Assembly (NCBI GenBank): GCA_047621325.1
Contig: JBLHLT010000003.1
Location: 62,001-126,000 of the forward strand
Source: Bermanella sp047621325
GTDB taxonomy: Bacteria; Pseudomonadota; Gammaproteobacteria; Pseudomonadales; Oceanobacteraceae
Length of the DNA stretch: 64,000 nucleotides
Reading direction: 5' to 3'
Below, in pieces: positions 18,674 to 27,591 of the stretch. Positions within the stretch are counted from its first letter, which is position 1, and each line of letters starts with the position of its first letter. The position numbers and the translations under genes are program-made. A model generated the notes under the pieces. It was not told the DNA's origin, made no database searches, and saw only the letters and a list, made by a program, of their open reading frames with translations.

Positions 18674-19506
18674 TGAAATATACAGTATTCACTTTAATAC
18701 TGATTATTATAAACGGCACTAGCTATGCTCAAAATGGCAAGATATTGGCCACCTCTGGTGTTGGTCCAATTGAAGGGGGCGGCGGCGGCGGCTTAATTCC
18801 TTGGGCAATTTTAAGTGGCTATAGCACTCAAGATGAAATTGGTTTCAGTGCCACCATGAGCGAAGCAGATGTTAAAGATTACAGTCTTTCTTCACATGGT
18901 TTATCTGCAGGTTTTTATGATCGTATTGAGACCTCTTTCACTCAACTTAGATTTGAAAATAAAGTAGGTGGTGTTGACATCAAGCAAAATATTGTCGGTA
19001 TAAAAGCTAAAGTTTATGGTGATGCTATATACGGTCAATGGCCGCAATTCAGTTTAGGTATTCAACATAAAACATTGCTTGATACAGCCGTTGCTACTTC
19101 ATTAGGTGCAAGCGACACCAAAGGAACAGACGTTTATATAAGCGCAGCTAAAGTTTGGCTTAACGGACCATTCAATCGTACCGTTTTACTCAATGGCAAT
19201 ATTCGTTACACCAAAGCGAATCAACTTGGGTTATTGGGGTATGGTACAACCGATAATGACGATGCGGAATTTTCATTAGAAATAGCAGCGGCTTTTTTTA
19301 TTAACCGCCGAATCGCAATTGGTATGGAATATAGACAAAAGCCCGATAATATTAATGGCGTCAAAGAAGATGACTGGCAAGATTTTTTTATTGCTTACTT
19401 CCCAAGTAAATCACTTTCTCTAACTTTCGCGTATTTGCAGCTGGGCGAAATTGCAACATCAAAAGACCAGACCGGTACTTATTTTTCTATTCAAGGCGCT
19501 TTCTAA
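18673..19506 (+). CDS. DUF3034 family outer-membrane protein
   Basis: 277 residues with a signal peptide (...SYAQ). A glycine-rich conserved start (GVGPIEGGGGGGLIPW) precedes alternating amphipathic strands ending in ...IQGAF, as in outer-membrane beta-barrels. This matches my memory of DUF3034; its function is unknown. The start codon overlaps the stop of the EAL gene (TAATG). It is the third gene of a tightly coupled operon. Confidence 0.78.
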   Translation: MKYTVFTLILIIINGTSYAQNGKILATSGVGPIEGGGGGGLIPWAILSGYSTQDEIGFSATMSEADVKDYSLSSHGLSAGFYDRIETSFTQLRFENKVGGVDIKQNIVGIKAKVYGDAIYGQWPQFSLGIQHKTLLDTAVATSLGASDTKGTDVYISAAKVWLNGPFNRTVLLNGNIRYTKANQLGLLGYGTTDNDDAEFSLEIAAAFFINRRIAIGMEYRQKPDNINGVKEDDWQDFFIAYFPSKSLSLTFAYLQLGEIATSKDQTGTYFSIQGAF

Positions 19507-19515
19507 AGGATTAAC

Positions 19516-19959
19516 ATGAATTTATACCTATTTTTTTCTAAGGCATTAATGGCAGCCTGTTTATTTACTCTTTTTCTCGGCGCGTGTAGCACTATGCAGC
19601 CTGCAGATTCACTTTATTCACAACTTGGTGAACAAGAAGGAATTGAACAGTTAACGGATGCATTTATTGAGCACATCCAGTACGACAAAAAAATACTGCC
19701 ATATTTTATAAAAACGGATATTGTGCGATTTCGAGAGAAATTTATTGAACAAATGTGCATGATCAGTGGTGGACCATGCCAATATACTGGTGATTCAATG
19801 TCTGAGGTACATGGTGGTATGAATATAAACGAGCATCATTTTAATGCTCTTGTAGATGATTTAATTACGGCAATGGAAAGTATCAACCTTGCTACTGGTA
19901 CACAAAATCAATTACTTAATTTATTAGCACCAATGCGTAAAGATATTATTTATCGCTAA
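19516..19959 (+). CDS. Truncated-globin lipoprotein (group 1-like)
   Basis: 147 residues with lipoprotein signal (LGAC, C24), then a truncated-haemoglobin domain beginning 'LYSQLGEQEGIEQLTDAF'. The proximal haem histidine is probably in 'NEHHFNALVDDL'. Membrane anchoring outside the cytoplasm is unusual for a globin and suggests an oxygen/NO-binding role in the periplasm. An AAAGGA ribosome-binding site precedes the ATG. It ends convergently with ung, with a 4-bp overlap of the coding ends. Confidence 0.85.
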   Translation: MNLYLFFSKALMAACLFTLFLGACSTMQPADSLYSQLGEQEGIEQLTDAFIEHIQYDKKILPYFIKTDIVRFREKFIEQMCMISGGPCQYTGDSMSEVHGGMNINEHHFNALVDDLITAMESINLATGTQNQLLNLLAPMRKDIIYR

Positions 19960-20693
19960 AAATCAAACCCTAAGTTTTGTGGTTGATCATCAGCAAGACG
20001 CCAGTCGATAGTGCTAAGTTTTTTTTGAAAAAGATATTCATTTACTTTTGAAAAGCAGCCCGACCCTAAAAATGCATCAAACTCTTTGCCTTGTTTTGTC
20101 GCTCCTAGCGGGCTTGGATGCGAGGTTTTAATCACACAATGTTTTTGTTTATCAACCTTTGAACATACATCATGGGCAAATCGCCCCCAAGCCAGAAACA
20201 CCACATTCTCTTTGTGATTGTTTATAAAATCGATACACCCTTGAGTAAATTGCTCCCAGCCCTGCTTACTATGACTAGCAGGTAAACCTTCACGTACCGT
20301 TAAACAAGAATTTAAAAGCAATACACCTTGTTCGGCCCATGTTTGTAAATTACCCGAATCCGGTATTTCAAACCCTAAATCACGATTTAATTCTTTGAAG
20401 ATATTTTTAAGCGAAGGCGGAATTTTAATATTATCTTGTACGCTAAATGCTAAACCGTTGGCTTGATTGGCTCCGTGATATGGGTCTTGCCCCATAATGA
20501 CAACACGTACATTTGTTAACGATGTGAGCTTAAACGCACTCCACACTTGATCATGTGGAGGATAAATTTTTTCTTGTGTATATTCTTGCTCGACAAACGC
20601 GAGCAAGTTTTGCATATAAGATTGGCTGAATTGGCTTGAAAAATATTCCTGCCACGATGTATCTAATGCTGTAAGTGGGTTAAGTACTTCCAT
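19956..20693 (-). CDS. ung: Uracil-DNA glycosylase
   Basis: Removes uracil from DNA in base excision repair. At 245 residues it has normal family-1 length. The catalytic water-activating loop GQDPYHG carries D70, and the leucine/intercalation loop HPSPLGA is present near residue 199. The ATG overlaps the stop of the upstream membrane-protein gene (TAATG), so the two are coupled. Confidence 0.97.
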   Translation of the reverse strand: MEVLNPLTALDTSWQEYFSSQFSQSYMQNLLAFVEQEYTQEKIYPPHDQVWSAFKLTSLTNVRVVIMGQDPYHGANQANGLAFSVQDNIKIPPSLKNIFKELNRDLGFEIPDSGNLQTWAEQGVLLLNSCLTVREGLPASHSKQGWEQFTQGCIDFINNHKENVVFLAWGRFAHDVCSKVDKQKHCVIKTSHPSPLGATKQGKEFDAFLGSGCFSKVNEYLFQKKLSTIDWRLADDQPQNLGFDF

Positions 20694-21451
20694 TAATCAT
20701 CTGCATCGAAATCAGTATCACTCGCTTGTTGTTCAAACTGATCTTTAGAAACCACAAACAAGCGATAAATAAAGATCGTAAAGTACGGCAACACTATAAC
20801 ATTCACAGCAAACTCTAAAATAGCTTGCGCCATTGGGCCCACTGCCACCATTAAGCTAATTAAAATAACTACAACAATATAAGCAAGCATAATCAAGCTT
20901 AATAACATGAAGCTTCTAAAGATAAACACATTCTTTTTGATTAATGTATTACTGGCTTTAAGTGCATCAAACGGAGTCGTACCTTCTAACAAGGTAAAAT
21001 ACACCGCAAAAAAACAGCGGTATAAATAAAAGCTAATTGGCACGGCAACAACCAGTGCCACAAAGCCGGCCTGCAATTGCTCGTTATCAATACCCGATGC
21101 CAGTAAACTACCAATAATAGCCGCGGGAATCGCAATCACCATCGCGCCTAGACCAAATATAATGCTGGTTCCAGAAATAGGCAGTACTTTTTTCAAGGTC
21201 AAACGAAAGGCATCACCTAGGCTATCGTTTTGATCTTGTGAAAATTGATGAACCAGTACCATCATATACGCCGAAAAGAACATACTCACAGCCATAACTA
21301 AAAAAGTACCAACCAAACTTGGCTGACCATCACCCATGCTAAAAAACATCAACAATGGTGATAATGCAGATGCAATGCTTAACCAAAAAACTTTATTGAA
21401 TAAGCGGCCATAGAAGTTAAAGCTTTGTTTTAAAATATCAACGGCAGTCAT
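20693..21451 (-). CDS. YciC-like (UPF0259) polytopic membrane protein
   Basis: 252 residues with about six hydrophobic helices and an acidic C-terminal tail. It resembles the YciC/BPSS1780-type inner-membrane proteins, which have no established function. It is probably cotranscribed with ung. Confidence 0.65.
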   Translation of the reverse strand: MTAVDILKQSFNFYGRLFNKVFWLSIASALSPLLMFFSMGDGQPSLVGTFLVMAVSMFFSAYMMVLVHQFSQDQNDSLGDAFRLTLKKVLPISGTSIIFGLGAMVIAIPAAIIGSLLASGIDNEQLQAGFVALVVAVPISFYLYRCFFAVYFTLLEGTTPFDALKASNTLIKKNVFIFRSFMLLSLIMLAYIVVVILISLMVAVGPMAQAILEFAVNVIVLPYFTIFIYRLFVVSKDQFEQQASDTDFDADD

Positions 21452-21536
21452 AATGGTCTCTATATATCTTAAATATGAATAAACACTTAGCTTGAGTATA
21501 TCGACAGGAGAAGCGAGATGCGAGGGATCAGGATAA

Positions 21537-21643
21537 TTGATGGGTTACGCTATTCCCTTATGGGAAATGCTAACCCATCCTACTATTAAAAGACATGGTA
21601 GGATGGGTTAGAAGTGAGCACAAAGAACTTCGTAACCCATCAA
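21537..21643. repeat. Nested palindromic element (107 bp)
   Basis: Outer 13-bp perfect inverted repeat TTGATGGGTTACG (21537-21549) / CGTAACCCATCAA (21631-21643) encloses an inner 14-bp perfect one, CTAACCCATCCTAC (21570-21583) / GTAGGATGGGTTAG (21598-21611). No open frame. It looks like a small mobile palindromic element (MITE/REP type) between lysS and the yciC-like gene. Confidence 0.75.
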
Positions 21644-21658
21644 ATCCCATAGAGTGCC

Positions 21659-23197
21659 TTATTTCAAAGGACGCATATGCGGGAACAAGATCACATCTTT
21701 GATGGTTGGGCTATCTGTAAATAGCATCATCAAACGGTCGATACCAATGCCTTCACCTGCGGTTGGAGGCATACCGTATTCAAGTGCTTGAATATAGTCT
21801 GCATCGTAATGCATGGCTTCATCATCGCCTGCGTCTTTTTCATCAACTTGACGCTGGAAGCGCTCGGCTTGATCGGCTGCATCGTTAAGCTCAGAGAAAC
21901 CATTAGCTAATTCACGGCCGCCTACGAAAAACTCAAAACGGTCGGTGAAGAACGGGTTGTCATCGCTACGACGAGCAAGTGGTGATACTTCCCACGGATA
22001 CGCAGTAATGAAAGTTGGCTGATCAAGCTTGTGCTCAGCGGTTTCTTCAAATATTTCACATAACCACTTACCAGGACCCCAAACGCTTTGTTTTGGCTCG
22101 TCTTTGATGCCCACTTGTTTTGCGTATTCTTTTAATTTTTCAATGTTATTTTCACAATCTTGAATCACCGCAGGATCAAAACTTGGGTTGTATTTAATAA
22201 CTGCATCAGCCATGGCTATGCGCGTAAATGGTTGTGCAAAGTCATAAACCACTTCGCTCACCACATTACCTTCGTTATCTTTTGTGGTGTTCACAATATC
22301 GGTTGTGCCCATGACATCTTGTGCAAGGGTGCGCAGCATGTCTTCTGTTGTATCCATTAAGTCATGGTACGTGGCGTATGCTTGGTAGAATTCGATCATG
22401 GTGAATTCTGGGTTGTGACGGGTTGACAAACCTTCGTTACGGAAACTGCGGTTAATTTCGAAAACACGCTCAAAACCACCCACAACCAAACGCTTAAGGT
22501 TTAATTCAGGTGCGATACGCAAATACATTCCCATGTCTAACGCATTGTGATGCGTTTCAAATGGCTTAGCGGTTGCGCCACCTGGAATCACTTGCAGCAT
22601 TGGCGTTTCAACTTCCATGAAGTCACGTTCGCTTAAATAACGACGAATACCCGCTACCAATTTTGAACGCACTTTAAATAATTCACGTGTATCTTGGCTC
22701 ATGATCAAATCAATGTAGCGTTGACGATATTTGGTTTCTTGGTCAGCAAGGCCGTGGAATTTATCCGGTAAGGGGCGCAATGATTTAGTTAGCATAACCA
22801 AGTCTTCTACTTTGGTTACGTTAACGTATAGTTCGCCTTTTCCTGATTTATGCAGCGCACCGCGTGCACCAATAATATCGCCTAAATCATAAACGCTTTT
22901 GTAGTTAATTTCTTTTTGAACGGCTTTATCTACGTAGACTTGAATAGTGCCTGACGTATCTTGGATTTGAGCAAACGGACCACGTTGGAACATGATACGA
23001 CCCGCAACCGCCACTTGGTTGTCTTGCTCTTCTAGGGTTTCTTTATCGAGTTCGCCAAATTCTGCTTGTAACTTAGCGGCCACGTGTTTTCGATCAAAAT
23101 CGTTCTTGTGTCCATTAGCTGGGCAGCCTTCGCGCAGTGCATCTAGTTTTGCACGACGTTCAGCGATCAATTTATTTTCATCACGTGGTTCAGTCAT
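21659..23197 (-). CDS. lysS: Lysyl-tRNA synthetase (class II)
   Basis: 512 residues. N-terminal OB-fold anticodon-binding domain (about 60-150), then the class II catalytic core. Motif 2 is 'FRNEGLSTRHNPEFTMIEFY' and motif 3 'GIGIDRLMMLFTD' near the C-terminus, ending in the family-typical 'LFPHMRP'. It lies downstream of prfB, a common prfB-lysS arrangement, but with a repeat-filled 350-bp gap between them. Confidence 0.98.
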   Translation of the reverse strand: MTEPRDENKLIAERRAKLDALREGCPANGHKNDFDRKHVAAKLQAEFGELDKETLEEQDNQVAVAGRIMFQRGPFAQIQDTSGTIQVYVDKAVQKEINYKSVYDLGDIIGARGALHKSGKGELYVNVTKVEDLVMLTKSLRPLPDKFHGLADQETKYRQRYIDLIMSQDTRELFKVRSKLVAGIRRYLSERDFMEVETPMLQVIPGGATAKPFETHHNALDMGMYLRIAPELNLKRLVVGGFERVFEINRSFRNEGLSTRHNPEFTMIEFYQAYATYHDLMDTTEDMLRTLAQDVMGTTDIVNTTKDNEGNVVSEVVYDFAQPFTRIAMADAVIKYNPSFDPAVIQDCENNIEKLKEYAKQVGIKDEPKQSVWGPGKWLCEIFEETAEHKLDQPTFITAYPWEVSPLARRSDDNPFFTDRFEFFVGGRELANGFSELNDAADQAERFQRQVDEKDAGDDEAMHYDADYIQALEYGMPPTAGEGIGIDRLMMLFTDSPTIKDVILFPHMRPLK

Positions 23198-23547
23198 TTT
23201 CTTACCTTAGTTTAAAGTCTAACGTTAAAGGTCAGACATCTTTTAATTCAATCATTTGTGGGAAGGCGCTTGCGCGCGATATGAATAACTAATCACGCGC
23301 AAGCGCCCCCCACAAGTAGCGTTTTTATCTATTTAAGTTTATCGGGTTAAAAACTAGTGTGACTCGTTTTAACCCACTCTACTTACTCGTCACTCCAACG
23401 AAGGTGGAAATCCATTTACGCTTTCATTGGATACCTGCCTTCGCAGGTATGACTTATTAATCTGCTTTTAGCTTTACAATTGTTGGGCATTACCCAACCT
23501 ACTTAACAACATCGTCTCAAAGCGCCCTCCCACAAATTAAGCATTTA
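23198..23547. other. 350-bp gap between prfB and lysS, mostly repeats
   Basis: No gene. It contains a REP-like palindrome pair (23256-23315), a short inverted repeat ATACCTGC / GCAGGTAT (23431-23450) within a commonly dispersed 'CCTGCGAAGGCAGG' motif, and TTGGG / CCCAA (23483-23497). Mixed repeat families suggest an insertion-tolerant site. Confidence 0.6.
23256..23315. repeat. REP-like palindrome
   Basis: Arms TTGTGGGAAGGCGCTTGCGC... and ...GCGCAAGCGCCCCCCACAA face each other across about 11 bp. The same sequence family recurs at 58511-58590 and as a half-copy at 38118-38141. Confidence 0.7.
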
Positions 23548-24643
23548 TCACAGACCCGCTTTAAGTGAGGCCTCCATGAATGGATCTAACGCCCCATCTA
23601 ATACAACCTGTGTATTACGGTTTTCAACACCGGTTCTTAAATCTTTAATACGCGAATCATCCAACACGTAAGAGCGAATTTGCGAGCCCCAGCCGATGTC
23701 ACTTTTGGTGTCTTCTAACGCTTTGCTTTCGGCATTACGAATACTTAACTCACGCTCATACAGTTTTGCTTTTAACTGTTTCATGGCTTGGTCTTTGTTT
23801 TTGTGTTGCGAACGCTGGTTCTGACACTGTGTCACGGTATTGGTGGGTACGTGAGTAATACGTACCGCTGATTCGGTGGTGTTAACATGCTGACCACCGG
23901 CACCCGATGCACGATACACATCGATTTTTAAATCCGCAGGGTTAATGTCGATTTCAATGTTGTCATCAACCTCAGGCGATACGAACACAGAAGCAAACGA
24001 GGTATGACGACGGCCGCTTGAGTCAAATGGCGATTTGCGTACTAAGCGGTGTACACCGGTTTCAGTGCGCAACCAACCAAAGGCGTACTCACCCTCAAAG
24101 CGAATCGTCGCGCCTTTGATACCCGCGACTTCGCCAGCGGTGACTTCCATTAATTCAACTTTAAAGCCCTTGGCCTCACCCCAACGCAGGTACATGCGCA
24201 GAATCATTTCGGCCCAATCTTGCGCTTCGGTGCCGCCCGAGCCGGATTGAATATCTAAATAGGCGTTGGTCGGGTCCATTTCGCCGGAAAACATACGGCG
24301 GAACTCAAGTTTCTCTAATAAGGATTGTAGGCTGTCTAGCTCAGTTTCAACTTCAGCTACGCTGTCGGCATCGTCTTCTTCGACGGCCATTTCAAGTAAC
24401 TCTTGGCAATCGTTAAGGCCGGTGTCCATACCGTCGATGGTATTCACCACCGCTTCTAGGTTAGATCGCTCACGGCCTAGCTCTTGTGCTTTTTCGGGTT
24501 CATTCCAGATGGCAGACTGCCCTAACTCTAGTTCAACTTCTTGTAGGCGCTCGGCCTTTGTATCGTAGTCAAAGATACCCCCTAAGCATGTCAGTACGTG
24601 CTTTAAGGTCTTTAATCTGATTGATAATCGGTTGAACTTCCAA
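23548..24643 (-). CDS. prfB: Peptide chain release factor 2, with programmed +1 frameshift
   Basis: Recognises UGA and UAA stop codons. Translation starts at TTG (24643-24641) behind AGGAG, reads 24 codons, then meets an in-frame TGA (24571-24569). The surrounding AGGGGG...CTTTGAC is the classic RF2 autoregulatory slip site. A +1 shift to GAC gives a 364-residue protein, against 365 in E. coli. SPF at 204-206 (stop-codon recognition) and GGQ at 249-251 (peptidyl-tRNA hydrolysis) are intact. RF2 levels thus control their own synthesis. Confidence 0.97.
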
Positions 24644-24773
24644 GGAAACTCCTAGGGGCAAGGCCATAACGAAAAAATAGGGGCGGAATTTTACCCAAAT
24701 TACGCTATTAAAAATAGATCAAGGAGAAAAGAAAATCAGTTCAATTACCTATAAAAAGCAATAACGGCGGGAG

Positions 24774-25169
24774 CTAAAGTGCCTTCATCCACCAACAATC
24801 CAACCCATCCAATAGCATATGAATCAACAGGCCAATGCCCACCCAACCCACTAGTCGCTCGATTGGCTTAACCTTTCGCCTTAAACCCCGTTTTAGGCAT
24901 GGCCATACCGTCATAAACACATATAAGGTAATAGGAAGAAGCTGATGCAAAGGGTGAAACAAGATACTGCAGCGATTAGGCGCATAAATGGGCGTCGCCA
25001 ATAAATGATCGATATCCACCACCATGGTCGCCAGCATAACCAGCAACAGCATTTTCCACCTGTTAGCGGGGGCGCACCAATACGCCACCGCTAGCGGCAC
25101 TAACCCATGCAGAAACAAGTGGATAACAGCGCGCTGTTCATTAATGAGACTTAAAACAGACTCAGACAT
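24774..25169 (-). CDS. Small membrane protein, DUF6122-like
   Basis: 131 residues with four hydrophobic segments and conserved polar residues in 'VVDIDHLLATPIY' and 'HPLHQLLP' and a terminal 'HMLLDGLDCWWMK'. The D/H pattern recalls YdjM-like membrane hydrolases and DUF6122 proteins, but no activity is established. It lies 2 bp after ppiC on the same strand and is probably cotranscribed. Confidence 0.65.
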   Translation of the reverse strand: MSESVLSLINEQRAVIHLFLHGLVPLAVAYWCAPANRWKMLLLVMLATMVVDIDHLLATPIYAPNRCSILFHPLHQLLPITLYVFMTVWPCLKRGLRRKVKPIERLVGWVGIGLLIHMLLDGLDCWWMKAL

Positions 25170-25171
25170 AA

Positions 25172-25450
25172 TTAGTTGCGGTAAAGCGTTTTAATTAAGT
25201 GATAACCAAACTGGGTTTTAATAGGACCATGTACTTTAAGAATAGGACGCTTAAACACAACCTCATCAAATGCTTTGACCATATCACCTTTTTGAAACTC
25301 ACCAAGATTGCCGCCATTTTTCTTACTTGGGCACGTGCTGAATTTTTTCGCCAAGGTGGCAAAGTCTTCACCCTTGGCGATACGCTCTTTTAGCTTCTCG
25401 GCTAAAGCTTTGTCTTTTACTAATATATGACACGCACTGGCTACCGGCAT
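25172..25450 (-). CDS. ppiC: Parvulin-type peptidyl-prolyl isomerase PpiC
   Basis: 92 residues, a stand-alone parvulin domain without signal peptide, hence cytoplasmic. It shows the family landmarks 'SACHILVKDK', 'FATLAKKFSTCPSKKNGGNLG' and the C-terminal 'KTQFGYHLIKTL'. It catalyses cis-trans isomerisation of prolyl bonds. Divergent from yaeQ across a 100-bp promoter gap. Confidence 0.95.
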   Translation of the reverse strand: MPVASACHILVKDKALAEKLKERIAKGEDFATLAKKFSTCPSKKNGGNLGEFQKGDMVKAFDEVVFKRPILKVHGPIKTQFGYHLIKTLYRN

Positions 25451-25550
25451 ATTGCCTCCTCTATAAACAAAATCAGAATTATCGGCATTTTACCGTATAA
25501 TCGCGCAATTGATGATTAACATTTGTAACCGCTTGATAATTAGGTGAACC

Positions 25551-26093
25551 ATGGCTTTAACCGCAAGTATCTTTAAAGTGCAACTGCACATCAGTGACAT
25601 GGATCGCCACTACTACCAAAGCCACTCTCTTACCCTTGCCCAACACCCAAGTGAAAACGATTTACGCATGATGGTACGCTTAATGGCCTTTGCTCTAAAC
25701 GCCCACGAAGAACTCAGTTTCACCAAAGGGTTAAGCAACCAAGATGAGCCAGATGTGTGGCATAAAACATTGAGTGATGAAATTGAGCTATGGATTGAGC
25801 TTGGCCAGTTAGAAGAAAAACGCTTACGCCAAGCCTGTGGCAAAGCCAAAAAAGTGATTATCTATACTTACCACGACAGGCAAGCAGGGCCATGGTTTAC
25901 TCAAATGCAACCGCATTTTGAGCGCCAAAAAACGTTAGAAGTATTTCATATTAGCAGTGAGGTAGGCGAACAACTGACCAAACTGGTAAGTAAGAACATG
26001 GACATCCAAGTCAGTATTCAAGATGGCGAAGTGTTTGTAAGCAGCGAGCAAGGTGAAGTGACGTTCACACCTGAAAAGCGTTTTCCTGTTTAG
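25551..26093 (+). CDS. yaeQ: YaeQ family protein
   Basis: 180 residues, full-length YaeQ. The fold is a PD-(D/E)XK nuclease-like variant according to family knowledge, and the biological role is not settled. Typical segments are 'IFKVQLHISDMDRHYY', 'RLMAFALNAHEELSF', 'DEPDVWHKTLSDEIELWIELGQ' (in part) and 'KVIIYTY'. Single gene between divergent ppiC and the tautomerase unit. Confidence 0.93.
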   Translation: MALTASIFKVQLHISDMDRHYYQSHSLTLAQHPSENDLRMMVRLMAFALNAHEELSFTKGLSNQDEPDVWHKTLSDEIELWIELGQLEEKRLRQACGKAKKVIIYTYHDRQAGPWFTQMQPHFERQKTLEVFHISSEVGEQLTKLVSKNMDIQVSIQDGEVFVSSEQGEVTFTPEKRFPV

Positions 26094-26232
26094 GCATTAA
26101 GCTGCTTACTTGCCGCGGGTAGCACACGCCTACCGTGACAGTCATTAACTAACAACCACTACAAGTTAATGAATGTCACGGTTGAAATTGTCCCCATTTA
26201 TTACGGCAAACAAAGACGTCCTATTACTTTAA

Positions 26233-26442
26233 TTATTTCGCTGCCGCTTGCTTGCGAATATCATCCACCAACTCATAACCTATCCCCCAATTTTCTAACT
26301 TCACTTCATCAATCACCACAAATGTGGTGGCAGGATTTTTATTCAGTACTTCCACCAACAGCTGGGTCACACCCTTTACCAGCTGAGCTTTTTGTTCACG
26401 GGTTACATCTTCGTCTGTAATTTTAATATTAACGTAAGGCAT
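26233..26442 (-). CDS. 4-oxalocrotonate tautomerase-like protein
   Basis: 69 residues starting Met-Pro; removal of Met exposes the catalytic N-terminal proline of the tautomerase superfamily. 'VTREQKAQLVKGVTQLLVEVLNK' and 'TFVVIDEV' fit the beta-alpha-beta unit. The substrate is unknown. It is the last gene of a three-gene unit (GST, NTF2-like, tautomerase) divergent from a LysR regulator. Confidence 0.85.
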   Translation of the reverse strand: MPYVNIKITDEDVTREQKAQLVKGVTQLLVEVLNKNPATTFVVIDEVKLENWGIGYELVDDIRKQAAAK

Positions 26443-26464
26443 GTTTCTTTCCTTTAAATAGTAT

Positions 26465-26827
26465 TTAACGGCTTATTGCTACATCGGTGTACATCTTATT
26501 CACAATGCGCCATTGACCGTCTTCTTTGAGCAACCCTAGAAAATCAATATAAAAGTAATCAAACAACGGACACTCTACTTTCGCCATTGCTTGATCTTGC
26601 AATATCTCAAGCGACAACAATTTATAAGCATAAGCACAACCTAATTCAGCGGGTACAGGTCGGCTTGCCACGGCTTCAAGCCATTGTTGTTTATTGCGTC
26701 TTTTATTGGGTGCTTTTAGTACGGCATCTGAGTGAAATATTTGGTCGAGTTTTTTTACATCGGCATAATGCAAACCATCAAAATAATCTTGAATAATGTC
26801 TAAAACGACCTGAAATTCCTGCTGCAT
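26465..26827 (-). CDS. NTF2-like / lumazine-binding-type protein
   Basis: 120 residues with an NTF2 cone-fold pattern: N-terminal helices 'VVLDIIQDYFDGLHYADVKKL', then 'IFHSDAVLKAP' and C-terminal strands 'FYIDFLGLLKEDGQWRIVNKMY'. This resembles the putative lumazine-binding (SnoaL-related) family. No catalytic function can be assigned. Cotranscription with the GST and tautomerase genes is likely. Confidence 0.7.
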   Translation of the reverse strand: MQQEFQVVLDIIQDYFDGLHYADVKKLDQIFHSDAVLKAPNKRRNKQQWLEAVASRPVPAELGCAYAYKLLSLEILQDQAMAKVECPLFDYFYIDFLGLLKEDGQWRIVNKMYTDVAISR

Positions 26828-26860
26828 AATGGCATCCTTAAATATGACCTAACTAAGTTG

Positions 26861-27466
26861 TTAAGCGGCTTGAGCGGCTTCTGCTTCAAGCGATGCGTTT
26901 AAACTTGGCAATGATAAAATGGTATCCAGCATAGCTCGCGTGCGCCGGCCTATTTCAATCACTACCGGAAAGTGTTCACCCCAACGAGAGTAAACCGCCA
27001 ACATAATGTCCGCAGCTGAATAATGTTCCCCACCTAAAAACGACTGCTCAACTAAACGGTTTTCCACCACTTGCCATAACACGTTAATCCATTCTTGCGC
27101 CGCTTGGAATGCTTGTTTTTTAGCCGCTTCATTTGTCAGGCTTTGTGCGATGAAAAACAACCGACTATAAGCTGGGTGCATAGTGGCGTTGGCAAACATT
27201 ATATTTTGCGTTGCTTGAGTTTGCCCGGCCTCATCCTTGGGAAACAAAGCGCTTGGGTGTTGTTTTAAAATGTGCAGCATCACCGCCGCGCCTTCGCGCA
27301 AAATTTGCTGACCATCATCCAGTACTGGCACAGTGCCCACTGGGTTCAACGATTTAAAATCATGATGGTCATTCTTATTCACCAGACGCACATCCTGACC
27401 GAGTTCACGCAATACCGCTTGCGTCGCTAATGAACACGCCTGTGGTACGTAGTAAAGGGTATACAT
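26861..27466 (-). CDS. Glutathione S-transferase family protein
   Basis: 201 residues. N-terminal thioredoxin-like domain ('MYTLYYVPQACSLATQAVLREL', cis-proline in 'VGTVPVL', and 'REGAAVMLHI' for the glutathione gamma-glutamyl contact) and an alpha-helical C-terminal domain. The bacterial beta-type catalytic residues may be in 'QACS'. Probably a detoxification enzyme controlled by the divergent LysR regulator. Confidence 0.85.
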   Translation of the reverse strand: MYTLYYVPQACSLATQAVLRELGQDVRLVNKNDHHDFKSLNPVGTVPVLDDGQQILREGAAVMLHILKQHPSALFPKDEAGQTQATQNIMFANATMHPAYSRLFFIAQSLTNEAAKKQAFQAAQEWINVLWQVVENRLVEQSFLGGEHYSAADIMLAVYSRWGEHFPVVIEIGRRTRAMLDTILSLPSLNASLEAEAAQAA

Positions 27467-27591
27467 AATGTGAAAACTCCTAATTTTGGGTCAGCTCTTA
27501 ATGAACTAACTGAGTAAGATCAGTTTAAGCACTACTCTTGAAATGAAAAATAGCTACAATGAAAACCTAATGTTCTTGATTTGGAAACAAT

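Noticed and set aside
26169..26420. Plus-strand open frame across the tautomerase gene
   Set aside because: The antisense frame encodes a clear tautomerase with Pro-1; the plus frame shows no protein-like pattern.
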